IMG/VR virus record: IMGVR_UViG_3300020055_000181
Span: 1-21,645 of that record
Length of the DNA: 21,645 nt
From: a virus
Strand: one strand, 5' to 3'
Shown: positions 12,860 through 21,246 of the stretch, piece after piece
Position numbering within the stretch: position 1 is the first letter of the stretch
How the letters are laid out: each line of letters begins with the position of its first letter
Translations under genes and position numbers: made by a program
Notes under the pieces: model-generated
Databases searched by the model: none
What the model was told of the DNA's origin: nothing
Seen by the model: only the letters and a program-made list of their open reading frames with translations

Positions 12860-15661
12860 ATGCCAACATTAAAGGAAATATACGAAGGACAATCAAATTG
12901 GGTTTTTGGTACTAATTATACCTCAGTAAAGCCTGATAAGGATACTGTTATTGAACAAGAAGCAACAGGTATTAGAATTAAGTCTGCAGTAGAATTAAAT
13001 AATCCTTTAATATATGGTAATGAATCTGTAAGAATTGCTAATAGAAGTACATCATCAGTTGAGAAGATGAAACAGGCAACTGGTGGTTCTGCCGGTGATG
13101 GTGGGTTAATTGGACAAGGTTTAGGGAAAATCACAGAAGGTAAGTTTGGTAAATTTGTATTTGGTGGCAAAGTAACTTCTTTAAATCAAGCAAGAGATGG
13201 TATTAATTCTCGATTAGGTATTCCCAATGCAATGATTCCAACTTATGTTGATGGTCATGGAGGTTTACAGGCCGGAATTGAACCTGATACAATGATTACT
13301 CTTGGTAAAATAAGAAATGATGCTAATGGAACTGAATTTGGAAAATTCTTAAAACAAACTGGTGGTGGTAATTTTAGAACTATCGGTAGAAATATCTTAG
13401 GACAGGGTATTTCACTTGTTAAAGATAAGTTAAGAGATAAACTATTTGGTTCACCTGCTGGATTAGGAGAAAATGAACCAACAAATGGTTCGTATGAATA
13501 TTCTTCTGTAAATCCATATTCAACTACAATTAGAAATAATCAATATAATGAACCTGAGAACGATAAACTTCAACTTTTAGAATCTCAAGCAACAGATAAA
13601 ATTGATGAGTTAAAAAGTAAAACAAAAAATTTACTCAATAAAAATAAACAAGTAGGAAAAGTAACTCCTTCTATTGAATATACAGATACAGAAAAATATT
13701 CAACTGTTAATTTACCATTTACAGAAAATGATAGTAGAGAAACACAACTATCACTTCCTGATTCAGAAAAAGAGGTAGATTTAAAAAAGGATGTTGCTGA
13801 AAAATTAAATAAGAAAAAAACTCTTGGTGATAGTATAAGTTCAAATAATCAAAGAAATTATTCACCTAATTCTACATATACATCATATACAGATACTTAC
13901 ATTACAGAAGAGAGTGTAGATACAGATATACAAACTCCAACTGCAGAAACTGAAAATGAATTACAAAGAAAAACAGATTTATCACAAGAAAACAATAAAA
14001 AATTAGGAGAAGGTAAATCTACCAACACTAACTATTCAAATGAATTAAAATATTCTGATATTGTTAGAGAAGAAGCAACAGATGATGACCAAAGTGGTAA
14101 TTTCACAAGAATAGATTTAAGTGTATTACCACAAAATGCAAGTTCAAGAGAAAGTAAGTTTTTTAGATTAAAGGGGTATTCAAAAAATCCATATACTTCT
14201 GAAAATAAATATCCAAAGAATAGTGGTGAAAGTGGTACTTCTGAAAATATGGAATCCTTATATGGGATTACAAATGGTGGAGATAGGATAAACTCTGAAG
14301 GATTAACTGGTAATACTGAAGAATTAGAAAGATTAGATTTAATTCCGTTTTGGATACAACCAAAAGGAGGAAAATCTGTACATTTCAGAACAAGTGTAAC
14401 TGGTATAACAGAAACAGTTTCACCACAATGGAGTACATCTAAATTTTTTGGAAATCCTTTTAGTTTTTATACATACGATGGGGTAGAGCGTAACTTAGCA
14501 CTTACACTTCAAATGTTTTGTTACAATCCTACTGAGTTGGCTACTATGTGGCAAAAAATTGAATTTTTATCAAAACAAGCATATCCAAAAATATCAACTC
14601 ATAATGATATAAAATATGCAAATCCACCAATTATCGAATTTAGGTTAGGAGATATGTATAATAATAAAACATCATTTATAGAATCACTTTCATACACAGT
14701 TCCAGATAATAGTAATTGGGAAATTGATATAGATGGATTGCAATTACCAAAGTTAGTGGATGTTTCAATTACTTTTAAATTTATTGAACAAGTTGGAGAT
14801 GAACAAACTTTATATTCATATAAGAGAAGTGATGAGGCTATTAAACTTGTAAATGAAAAAAGAGGGGCTCAAGGAGGTTCATTTAGTGGAGATTCACAAA
14901 CAGGTGGAGGTACTTCTAATATAGGAGGTGGTTCATCTGCTAATTCTGATAGTTTCTCCAAATCACCACCTAAAGTAGATAATAGAGGAATTGTACAAGA
15001 TGAACAAAATTCTAAAGAAAATAACAATTCAGGTACTAATTCTACTCCTAAATCTTTAAATACTGGTAAAGAATCAACTGATACACCAAAGGATACAGGA
15101 AAAGAACAAACAAAAGAAACAACAGAATCTAAAGTTTTAAGTGATGCTGATAAAAAGGCAGAAGAATTGAAATCTCAAGGAGTTGAAGATTGGGCCATTG
15201 GAGAAATAAAATATAGAAATCCAAAAGATGTTAGAAAAGTAACAGATATAGATGGTAATGTTGGATATTATTATAAAAAAGTAAATGAAGTTAGAGGGAC
15301 TGAATATGAATATGTTTGTTATCAAACAGGATTATATAATGCAGCTACTGGTGAAATAATCGGAAATAAAAAATATCTTGATTGGGTAAAACAGAATATA
15401 GATGACCCAATTGGTACTCAACCTGATGCTTTACAATTAGCAAGAGATGCAGAAGATGCAAGATTAGAAAAAGAAGAAAACATTAGATTAGAAAAAGAAC
15501 GAAGAGCAAAAGAAAGAGAAGAAAAACTAAAAAAACAAAGAGAAGAAAACTTAAAGAAAAAAGAAGAAAGAGATAAAATAAAGGCACAAGAGCTCAAACA
15601 GAAAAGAGAAGAAAGAGAAGCTAATAGAAAGGCTAACGGTGGAGTATATAAAGTAGGATAA
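12860..15661 (+). CDS. Large baseplate / tail structural protein
   Basis: 933 aa, beginning 3 nt after the tape measure stop. Residues 1-~220 are Gly-rich and structured; ~225-480 are a low-complexity Asn/Ser/Thr/Lys/Glu stretch with many TDTY/TE elements. Residues ~488-645 form the recognisable domain: PFWIQPKGGKSVHFRTSVTG, then SPQWSTSKFFGNPFSFYTYDG, then RNLALTLQMFCYNP-ELATMW-KIEFL, ending LPKLVDVSITFKFIEQ. This pattern occurs in baseplate or tail-tube-initiator proteins of other myoviruses near LysM/gp53 proteins. A second linker (~660-750), a small domain (~760-850) and a highly charged coiled coil (~855-925, EKERRAKEREEKLKKQ) follow. The role is probably baseplate or tube-initiator. Exact T4 equivalent (gp48/gp54) is uncertain. 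Confidence 0.78.
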   Translation: MPTLKEIYEGQSNWVFGTNYTSVKPDKDTVIEQEATGIRIKSAVELNNPLIYGNESVRIANRSTSSVEKMKQATGGSAGDGGLIGQGLGKITEGKFGKFVFGGKVTSLNQARDGINSRLGIPNAMIPTYVDGHGGLQAGIEPDTMITLGKIRNDANGTEFGKFLKQTGGGNFRTIGRNILGQGISLVKDKLRDKLFGSPAGLGENEPTNGSYEYSSVNPYSTTIRNNQYNEPENDKLQLLESQATDKIDELKSKTKNLLNKNKQVGKVTPSIEYTDTEKYSTVNLPFTENDSRETQLSLPDSEKEVDLKKDVAEKLNKKKTLGDSISSNNQRNYSPNSTYTSYTDTYITEESVDTDIQTPTAETENELQRKTDLSQENNKKLGEGKSTNTNYSNELKYSDIVREEATDDDQSGNFTRIDLSVLPQNASSRESKFFRLKGYSKNPYTSENKYPKNSGESGTSENMESLYGITNGGDRINSEGLTGNTEELERLDLIPFWIQPKGGKSVHFRTSVTGITETVSPQWSTSKFFGNPFSFYTYDGVERNLALTLQMFCYNPTELATMWQKIEFLSKQAYPKISTHNDIKYANPPIIEFRLGDMYNNKTSFIESLSYTVPDNSNWEIDIDGLQLPKLVDVSITFKFIEQVGDEQTLYSYKRSDEAIKLVNEKRGAQGGSFSGDSQTGGGTSNIGGGSSANSDSFSKSPPKVDNRGIVQDEQNSKENNNSGTNSTPKSLNTGKESTDTPKDTGKEQTKETTESKVLSDADKKAEELKSQGVEDWAIGEIKYRNPKDVRKVTDIDGNVGYYYKKVNEVRGTEYEYVCYQTGLYNAATGEIIGNKKYLDWVKQNIDDPIGTQPDALQLARDAEDARLEKEENIRLEKERRAKEREEKLKKQREENLKKKEERDKIKAQELKQKREEREANRKANGGVYKVG

Positions 15662-15669
15662 TATAAATT

Positions 15670-15960
15670 ATGGCAAGTAGATATTCAAATAACAAAACTC
15701 AAAAACTCAAAGATGGTAGAGAGGTATATAAATCAAAGATATATCCAAATATTCCATTAAAGGATAATGATATCTATATCGTTACTCAAACAGGAGATAG
15801 ATTAGATACTCTTGCAAATCAGTTCTATGGAGATTCTTCATTACATTGGATTATATTAGCGGCAAACAATATACACGATGCTCCATTTGCATTTGAAGAT
15901 GGTACTATTCTTAGAATACCTAAAGACTATTTAGAAATTATAAATAATTTTAATAAATAA
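15670..15960 (+). CDS. LysM-like baseplate wedge protein (gp53-like)
   Basis: 96 aa. The LysM-type core spans ~34-86: YIVTQTGDRLDTLANQFYGD, then LHWIILAANNIHDA, ending DGTILRIPKDY. This spacing and the DRLDTLANQFYGD motif are characteristic of gp53-type baseplate wedge and tail protein X-like LysM proteins. T4 gp53 (196 aa) holds the same core, so this is a short version. LysM modules in this setting clip baseplate parts together rather than bind peptidoglycan. It is set 8 nt after the 933-aa protein and 2 nt before the hub-like gene, supporting the baseplate role. Confidence 0.85.
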   Translation: MASRYSNNKTQKLKDGREVYKSKIYPNIPLKDNDIYIVTQTGDRLDTLANQFYGDSSLHWIILAANNIHDAPFAFEDGTILRIPKDYLEIINNFNK

Positions 15961-15962
15961 TT

Positions 15963-18368
15963 ATGTTATTTCCAAACTTATCAAATTTCGAACCAGGTGT
16001 TACTAAACTATTAAACGACCGAAGCGGTAATAATAGAGAAGTAAGTGAATATATGCCGTGGTTAAGAATTGCATCTGCTTATAATAATGGATTGATACTT
16101 GAATCTATTAATTCATCAAATGCCTTTGTGGATACTTACGGTGATAGTGGTAAATCTGGTAGAGTTGGTGTAGATTTTGGAGGAAACAATGTTTATGCAT
16201 TTTCAGAATCAGTTACAACAACAAAGGCTGGTAAAAAAGAATCATATTCAGTTCAAAGAACACCTGAAACAGATAGAATATTTAGACCATCACCTACAAT
16301 TGATGCTTTAAGTTTAACATTTGGTGCAGGTGGATTATCAAGAAAAACTAATTTTTCTATCAAGGCCTTTACATTAAAACAAGCTGAAACACTTCAGAAA
16401 TACTTTGCAGAACCAGGATATACAGTATTAGTTGAATATGGTTGGAATCACCCAAAATCACTTCAACAAAAGGCATCTTTAACTCTTAGTAATGGTGCAT
16501 GTGAAATGGCAAAGTATAATAATTTTATTCATGTTAAAGAAAAGGAACAAAACTCAGATTACAAATATAGTGGATATCTTGGTTTTATAACCAAGAGTGG
16601 TTTAAAAAATTCAGAGGGTGAAACTTATATATTAGATGTTGAACTTACAACAATAGGAGAAATACCAGCATTTTTACAACAACATAAAGGTGGTGATGTT
16701 GATGCGGATAACAAACCAAAAGGAGGATTAAAATTTTCAAAATCAAAAATTAAAGCACAACAACGGTTTTATGCTAAAGGAATTGATTATTTTATTGGCC
16801 GTTCTCTTTTTATGCAAATGTTTAATAGATTACCTCAAGAAAAACAAACACAAAAAGTTAAAAATTTATTGACTGTGGGTAAAGATAGTAGGGGAAAGGG
16901 TTGGGCCCATAAAGGTAATTTTATTAATATGGATGAAAAAATCCGAGAAACTTTAACAGAAAAATTAGAAGGACAAAGTATAAATTCTAAAAAAAATGAT
17001 TATAATGCTAAAATTCCATCAGGTATCCAAATTTTTGATACTTCGAGTTTTATAAGATTAGAACTTGCTTTTGAAATTTTAAATTCTTATGCAGTAGATT
17101 TAACAGAGCGTACAGATAACGCACCACCTTGTTCTGGTGTAAAACCTATGAATTTTAAAATAGAAACCAATTACACATTGTGTAGAGGATTTAAACATAT
17201 GTTTTCTACTGATGTTTCTAAAGTATTTATACCAAATAGAAATACACCTGCATTTGATTTGATAAAGGCATTATCATCAACATCGGAGGTTGAAGGAAAT
17301 TCACCATTTCTTTCGATAAAAAATGGAGTACCTGAAGAAACTGCGGATTTAGACCAATTTGACATAGAGGATGATATGTGTTTTCCACAGGTCAAACCCT
17401 TAAATGAATATAAATGGCCAGATGGTACAATAACTCAAGATTTTGAAGCACATACTTACGGATATTTAAAAGACTTGTTTGTTAATTTTGAATTTTTCTG
17501 TGAAGTATTGGGAAGAAATAATGTTGTTATAAAAGATATATATTTAGAACTTTTAAATGGTATTGCATCCGCAGTTGATAATTATTGGTATTTTGAAATA
17601 GCTCAAACTCCTAATAAACAAGATGCAGATAATCAACTTGAAGTTTATGATAATACACTTTGTTCACCTGATAGAAGTTTATTTGATGAATGTCCTAAAT
17701 TTGTGTCAAGTGGAGTAGACACACCATTTTTAACTTCAAACTTTGATATGGATTTACCAGCTGCGATGAAAAATTCAATAATAGGTCAAAGAAATTCAAC
17801 GAGTGTTAATACGAATAGTGATGGTGCAACTAATGTAAAGTTATCAAATATTTTCAATGTAGAACAAGACCCTGTCTTATCAATTTTAAATTCATTTAAA
17901 CCTGAAAAAGAACCAGCTGATGAAACAGGTGATGAAGAAGAAACACCAGATGAGGATGAAATAAGAAAAGCTAATTTTGAATTATTTTTACAATATGGAA
18001 AAGTAATTACTGGAGTAAAAGATAGAAATGGTGATTATGATATTACCGAAGGAAGTACTTGGATAAATTTTAATACTGCGAATGCAGAAGCGGAATCCGT
18101 TTTACTGGTAGCTGGTTGGACTGATAGAGCTTTATTTAAATTATTATCAAAAGCAACAACTGAATCATCTACAAATGTACTTATTCCAATAAGTTTTGAA
18201 TTTGAAACATTTGGAATAACAGGAATTGTAACAGGTCAAATATTTAAGATAAAAGATTTACCTGCGAAATTTAAACAAAGTGCCTTTCAAGTGGTAGAAG
18301 TAGGACACGAACTTGGGGGTGGTTTATGGAAAACTAAAGTTAAAGGAAAGTTAAGAAATTTCTCATAA
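15963..18368 (+). CDS. Baseplate hub-like structural protein
   Basis: 801 aa. The N-terminal third contains YMPWLRIASAYN, then RPSPTIDALSLTFGAGGLSR, KAFTLKQAETLQKYFAEPG and VLVEYGWNHP, followed by SGYLGFITKSG and YILDVELTTIGEIPAFL. This succession looks like hub proteins (gp27-type) of T4-like phages, where it forms the platform between tube and spike. The C-terminal ~130 residues (VLIPISFEFETFGITGIVTG, DLPAKFKQSAFQVVEVGHEL, GLWKTKVKGKLRNF) match the usual end of hub proteins. In between, ~240-640, sits a less conserved region with an acidic linker (EPADETGDEEETPDEDE). It is larger than T4 gp27 (391 aa). The stop overlaps the next start (TAATG). Hub assignment is moderate. Confidence 0.8.
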   Translation: MLFPNLSNFEPGVTKLLNDRSGNNREVSEYMPWLRIASAYNNGLILESINSSNAFVDTYGDSGKSGRVGVDFGGNNVYAFSESVTTTKAGKKESYSVQRTPETDRIFRPSPTIDALSLTFGAGGLSRKTNFSIKAFTLKQAETLQKYFAEPGYTVLVEYGWNHPKSLQQKASLTLSNGACEMAKYNNFIHVKEKEQNSDYKYSGYLGFITKSGLKNSEGETYILDVELTTIGEIPAFLQQHKGGDVDADNKPKGGLKFSKSKIKAQQRFYAKGIDYFIGRSLFMQMFNRLPQEKQTQKVKNLLTVGKDSRGKGWAHKGNFINMDEKIRETLTEKLEGQSINSKKNDYNAKIPSGIQIFDTSSFIRLELAFEILNSYAVDLTERTDNAPPCSGVKPMNFKIETNYTLCRGFKHMFSTDVSKVFIPNRNTPAFDLIKALSSTSEVEGNSPFLSIKNGVPEETADLDQFDIEDDMCFPQVKPLNEYKWPDGTITQDFEAHTYGYLKDLFVNFEFFCEVLGRNNVVIKDIYLELLNGIASAVDNYWYFEIAQTPNKQDADNQLEVYDNTLCSPDRSLFDECPKFVSSGVDTPFLTSNFDMDLPAAMKNSIIGQRNSTSVNTNSDGATNVKLSNIFNVEQDPVLSILNSFKPEKEPADETGDEEETPDEDEIRKANFELFLQYGKVITGVKDRNGDYDITEGSTWINFNTANAEAESVLLVAGWTDRALFKLLSKATTESSTNVLIPISFEFETFGITGIVTGQIFKIKDLPAKFKQSAFQVVEVGHELGGGLWKTKVKGKLRNFS

Positions 18369-18763
18369 TGAAAAATATAGTAGATAAATATAATGAGTTG
18401 ACAAATCAAAAACACTCTTTTAATAGGATAAGAGTAAAAACTCATATACCTACTCCAAATGAAATTGATTATACAAGAGGATATATAACGCGGTTTTTTT
18501 GTCAAAAATCAAATGATAAAGGTTCTCCTATTTATGAGATAAATTCAATTCAATTTAGTAACTATCTAACAAATCCATTTTATAGAGTAGTAAGTTTAGA
18601 TTGGAGAATAAAAGGACCTAAAGAAACACAATATGATGATAAGGGAAATATTCTTGATAAATCAGTATCAGAATCAAATAGAATAGCAATACAACTTTTA
18701 TCAAAAGAAATTCCAAATTTAAAATTATACTTACCAAATTTATTACAATTTTACAAATCGTAA
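18368..18763 (+). CDS. Conserved small structural/baseplate-associated protein (unknown)
   Basis: 131 aa, translationally coupled to the hub gene by a TAATG overlap. Visible motifs are PTPNEIDYTRGYITRFFCQK, then NPFYRVVSLDWRIKGPKETQYDD. These resemble short proteins found beside baseplate genes in other T4-like phages, but I cannot attach a name. There is no signal peptide or membrane segment. Tight coupling to the hub suggests a baseplate or tail-completion subunit; this is inference from position. It is the last gene of the run that starts with the promoter motif at 9702. Confidence 0.78.
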   Translation: MKNIVDKYNELTNQKHSFNRIRVKTHIPTPNEIDYTRGYITRFFCQKSNDKGSPIYEINSIQFSNYLTNPFYRVVSLDWRIKGPKETQYDDKGNILDKSVSESNRIAIQLLSKEIPNLKLYLPNLLQFYKS

Positions 18764-18795
18764 TATATATAGATATAAACTAAAAATTAGGTTAC

Positions 18796-19548
18796 ATGGG
18801 TTATTTATCACACGAAGAAAAACAACAACTACTTTTTGATTGGAGATACAAAGGAGTATCTATTTTAAATCTATTAACAGAGGAAGAAGTAGATTTTTAT
18901 GCTGAGGAATTAGAACGAATCAGAGTCCAAAGACAAGAAAATGATACAGATGGACAGTGGGGAGAATATGACCCATATATGTATCCACATAAAGATTCAG
19001 ATAAACTTTCTGAATTAATGAAACATCCTAAAATTATAGAAGCTTGTGAATTTTTAATGCAAGGTAAAATATTTGCTGTACAAACATGGGCTTATTTTAA
19101 ACCACCAGGACAATTAGGTAGAGACCAACACCAAAATATATTTTATACCCAATGTAATAGAAATGAAATTGTAAATATTTCTCTTGCTTTTGATAACCAT
19201 GACCCTAACAATGGTTCTGTTTGGTATTTAGAAGGTTCTCACTTATTAGGAAGATTGCCTATTGAAATTGATGATGAAAGAACAAAATCAAATCCAAAGA
19301 ATTGGAAAAACGAAAGAGGAAAACCTTGTGTATTACCACCAGACCATGGTTTTAAAAAAATAGATGGGTATCTACGAAAAGGTCAAGTAGCATTATTGCA
19401 TTCTAATGTAGTGCATGGGTCTGAAGCTAACAATTCTACAAGATTTAGAAAAGCATTCTTAACAGGATATGTAAAAGAAGGTTCAGATTTCTCAACAGGT
19501 AATCATATGAAAAGAGAACCAATTGATGTTGGTTCAGCAAAAATATAA
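18796..19548 (+). CDS. PhyH-like Fe(II)/2-oxoglutarate dioxygenase homologue with altered metal motif
   Basis: 250 aa with the phytanoyl-CoA dioxygenase layout. The N-terminus has GVSILNLLTEEEVDFYAEEL (entry helix). The mid part has TWAYFKPPGQLGRDQHQN, then NISLAFDNHDPNNGSVWYLEGSH (the beta-barrel core with the PxNG-xxW-xxGSH element). The end has GQVALLHSNVVHGSEAN, then TRFRKAFL. The second metal His (His207) and the 2-oxoglutarate Arg (Arg216/218) are in place. The first metal motif reads His112-Gln-Asn114, whereas the family normally has H-x-D/E. Family members hydroxylate small molecules or modify sugars and antibiotics; the substrate is unknown here. The start codon of the SGNH gene overlaps its stop (TAATG). 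It is not a standard tail gene, so an accessory modification function is inferred. Confidence 0.85.
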   Translation: MGYLSHEEKQQLLFDWRYKGVSILNLLTEEEVDFYAEELERIRVQRQENDTDGQWGEYDPYMYPHKDSDKLSELMKHPKIIEACEFLMQGKIFAVQTWAYFKPPGQLGRDQHQNIFYTQCNRNEIVNISLAFDNHDPNNGSVWYLEGSHLLGRLPIEIDDERTKSNPKNWKNERGKPCVLPPDHGFKKIDGYLRKGQVALLHSNVVHGSEANNSTRFRKAFLTGYVKEGSDFSTGNHMKREPIDVGSAKI

Positions 19549-20234
19549 TGTACTCAAACATTTATATATTTGGATGTTCTCATTCATCTGGTACTTCTCA
19601 TAAAGGACAAAACATCCCATTTTCTCGCATAGTGGCCCATGAGTTGAATATATCTGAAATATTTGATTATTCAAGAAATAGTGCAGGAAATGAATTTTTA
19701 AGAAAATCTTTAATTACTGCTTTTTTAAATGAAGAAATACGAAAAAACTCATTAATACTATTCCAACTTACAGATTATCATAGAAAATCTTTTGAACTTT
19801 TAGATAAAAGAAGTGATTCTGAATTTTATTTAGAAGGTAATTGGGGTAAGGTTGATAATATTATACATATTCTACCTGGTATGTTTAATAGAGATGATGA
19901 TAATAGAGATGATGAGTTTACACAATTTTCGGATACATATGGAGCACGATTATCTGGTGAACACTATATAATGTTTGATGATATATTTTCAACTTATTCA
20001 ATTTTAAAACTTATTTCTTCATCGATTAAAAATGTTGATTTTCAAATGTTAGCATGGCCAGAAATTAAATCACCATTTGATAAGTACATACCAAATGAAC
20101 TATCAAATATTATGAATTGGTCTTTAGAAAACAAACTTACAGAAAATAATATTCACGATAATGGTGATTTTCATTTATCACAAGAAGGTCATGAAAAATT
20201 AGCTAAAAAAATATTTAATTTTTTGCAAAAATAA
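19548..20234 (+). CDS. SGNH/GDSL-like hydrolase
   Basis: 228 aa. The N-terminal IYIFGCSHSSG (Ser11) is block I of SGNH hydrolases, with GCS in place of GDS. NSAGNEFL (~44-51) looks like block II with the oxyanion Gly, and DFHLSQEGHEKLA (Asp207-Phe-His209) is block V with the catalytic Asp/His. Length and motif spacing fit the family. These enzymes remove acyl groups from polysaccharides or lipids; in phages they usually act on capsule or glycans. It is coupled to the dioxygenase by a TAATG overlap, so the two proteins probably act on the same target. Regions between ~115 and ~130 hold Asp-rich repeats (NRDDDNRDDE). The substrate is not visible. Confidence 0.85.
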   Translation: MYSNIYIFGCSHSSGTSHKGQNIPFSRIVAHELNISEIFDYSRNSAGNEFLRKSLITAFLNEEIRKNSLILFQLTDYHRKSFELLDKRSDSEFYLEGNWGKVDNIIHILPGMFNRDDDNRDDEFTQFSDTYGARLSGEHYIMFDDIFSTYSILKLISSSIKNVDFQMLAWPEIKSPFDKYIPNELSNIMNWSLENKLTENNIHDNGDFHLSQEGHEKLAKKIFNFLQK

Positions 20235-20243
20235 TTCACTTTT

Positions 20244-20287
20244 TGCTTGGTCATTTCAACTTTTTTTCGTATATTTACTATGTAAAT
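20244..20287 (+). promoter_or_regulatory. Early-type promoter with inverted repeat (first copy)
   Basis: TTG (20247-20249), spacer of 20, TATATTTA (20270-20277). This matches the Bacteroidota-type -33/-7 arrangement (TTG, ~19-21 nt, TAnnTTTG) except for the last base. The element shares TGCTTGG and a 25-base block (20263-20287) with a second promoter at 20901-20944, at identical spacing. The block includes an inverted repeat ATTTAC-TAT-GTAAAT (20273-20287) at the start site, a possible operator. Confidence 0.75.
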
Positions 20288-20312
20288 GAGTGATAATATA
20301 AACCTTAAAAGT

Positions 20313-20642
20313 ATGAATTATTTGATTGACCCCACAACCCTTCTTTTCAACTCTCATCGAGTTAATGGTTTCACCAAAATGATTGGTGATTTAAAAATCC
20401 ACCAATGGGATTTATTGGATATTGCAACTGAAGTTGCTACTGAATGGACAAACGATTGGGATGAGGACCAAGGATTTGGTTCTTCTGATGGAACATTTAT
20501 GATAAAAGATTTCATTGATAATGTAATCTGGCGATTCGCTAGTGGTAAGTTGATGACTAAGTTCAATCCTGTACTTTCGATAGTGGAGTATTCAGAGGCT
20601 GAACATCACAATAAGGTTCAACGAATGGAAAGTGGAATTTAA
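20313..20642 (+). CDS. Hypothetical early protein
   Basis: 109 aa from ATG 20313; an in-frame ATG at 20286 would add nine residues but lies almost at the predicted transcription start, so 20313 is preferred. The start is preceded by AAACCTTAAAAG, a leader also present before the next two genes. The protein is acidic, with IHQWDLLDIATEVATEWTND, DQGFGSSDGTFMIKDFIDN and VIWRFASGKLM; no family is recognised. It opens a module of small genes under host-like promoters, so early expression is plausible. Function is unknown. Confidence 0.72.
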   Translation: MNYLIDPTTLLFNSHRVNGFTKMIGDLKIHQWDLLDIATEVATEWTNDWDEDQGFGSSDGTFMIKDFIDNVIWRFASGKLMTKFNPVLSIVEYSEAEHHNKVQRMESGI

Positions 20643-20654
20643 ACCCTAAAAGAT

Positions 20655-20885
20655 ATGAGAAATAAAATTGATTTTAAAACCCTTGAAAAAATCAACAATG
20701 AAATTGGTGAGTTCGAAGTAGGTCAAACCTTTGGCGGTGGAAATCCAATCTATCTTCGATTTGGATATTGGAAACAAGTTGATGTTGATAAGTTAAACGA
20801 AATCCTAAATCCTTTAAATCAGGTTAAAGAAGATGAGTGGTATGATGATGATTGTGGATATCAATACAATTATCAATTTCTTTAA
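20655..20885 (+). CDS. Hypothetical small acidic protein
   Basis: 76 aa. The start is 12 nt after the previous stop with the leader AAACCCTAAAAGAT, matching the neighbours. It reads KIDFKTLEKINNEIGEFEVG, then GGNPIYLRFGYWKQVDVDKL and a highly acidic, Tyr-rich tail (EDEWYDDDCGYQY). No family recognised. It is likely co-transcribed with the preceding gene from the promoter at 20247-20277. Confidence 0.7.
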   Translation: MRNKIDFKTLEKINNEIGEFEVGQTFGGGNPIYLRFGYWKQVDVDKLNEILNPLNQVKEDEWYDDDCGYQYNYQFL

Positions 20886-20900
20886 AAAAAAGTAAAAAAA

Positions 20901-20944
20901 TGCTTGGATATATGAAATATTTTTCGTATATTTACTATGTAAAT
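20901..20944 (+). promoter_or_regulatory. Early-type promoter with inverted repeat (second copy)
   Basis: TTG (20904-20906), spacer of 20, TATATTTA (20927-20934). The 25-base block 20920-20944 is identical to 20263-20287 and contains ATTTAC-TAT-GTAAAT (20930-20944). The distance to the downstream start (38 nt) nearly equals that of the first copy (36 nt to 20313). Confidence 0.75.
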
Positions 20945-20971
20945 AAGTTAAACCATTAAAAGATAAAAGAT

Positions 20972-21244
20972 ATGAATTATTCAGAATTAAAAAACCTTTC
21001 CCTTGAAGAACTACGAGAGTTGAACTCTAAAGTAGTTGAAGTAATCAAAATTAAAAAATCCGAATTAGCTTGGGATATAAAGAATGAACTTTATATTGGA
21101 GCTAATGTAAATGTTAACCATCCTAAGTTGAATGGTAAACAATGTAGAGTTAAGAAAATTAACCGAACTAAGGCTGTAATCGAAGTTCTAAATGGATTTG
21201 GTTCTTATAATGTTCCTCTTTCAATGTTAACTTTAAATTCATAG
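20972..21244 (+). CDS. Hypothetical protein with N-terminal helix and possible KOW/SH3-like domain
   Basis: 90 aa. Residues 1-~38 are a Leu/Glu-rich helix (ELKNLSLEELRELNSKVVEV). From ~40, LYIGANVNVNHPKLNGKQCR, then KINRTKAVIEV and YNVPLSML form a short beta-rich segment resembling KOW/SH3-type folds seen in small phage proteins. A nucleic-acid or protein-binding role is a guess. Leader AAACCATTAAAAG and its own promoter support the start. Confidence 0.75.
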   Translation: MNYSELKNLSLEELRELNSKVVEVIKIKKSELAWDIKNELYIGANVNVNHPKLNGKQCRVKKINRTKAVIEVLNGFGSYNVPLSMLTLNS

Positions 21245-21246
21245 TT

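Noticed and set aside
18765-18795. AT-rich TAATATATATAGATATAAA upstream of the dioxygenase gene as a late promoter
   Set aside because: No exact or near match to the repeated motif; simple AT-richness explains it.
20225-20246. Hairpin GCAAAAA/TTTTTGC after the SGNH hydrolase gene
   Set aside because: Seven-bp AT-rich stem with an 8-nt loop and no following T tract; it overlaps the -33 part of the promoter, so a terminator call is not supported.
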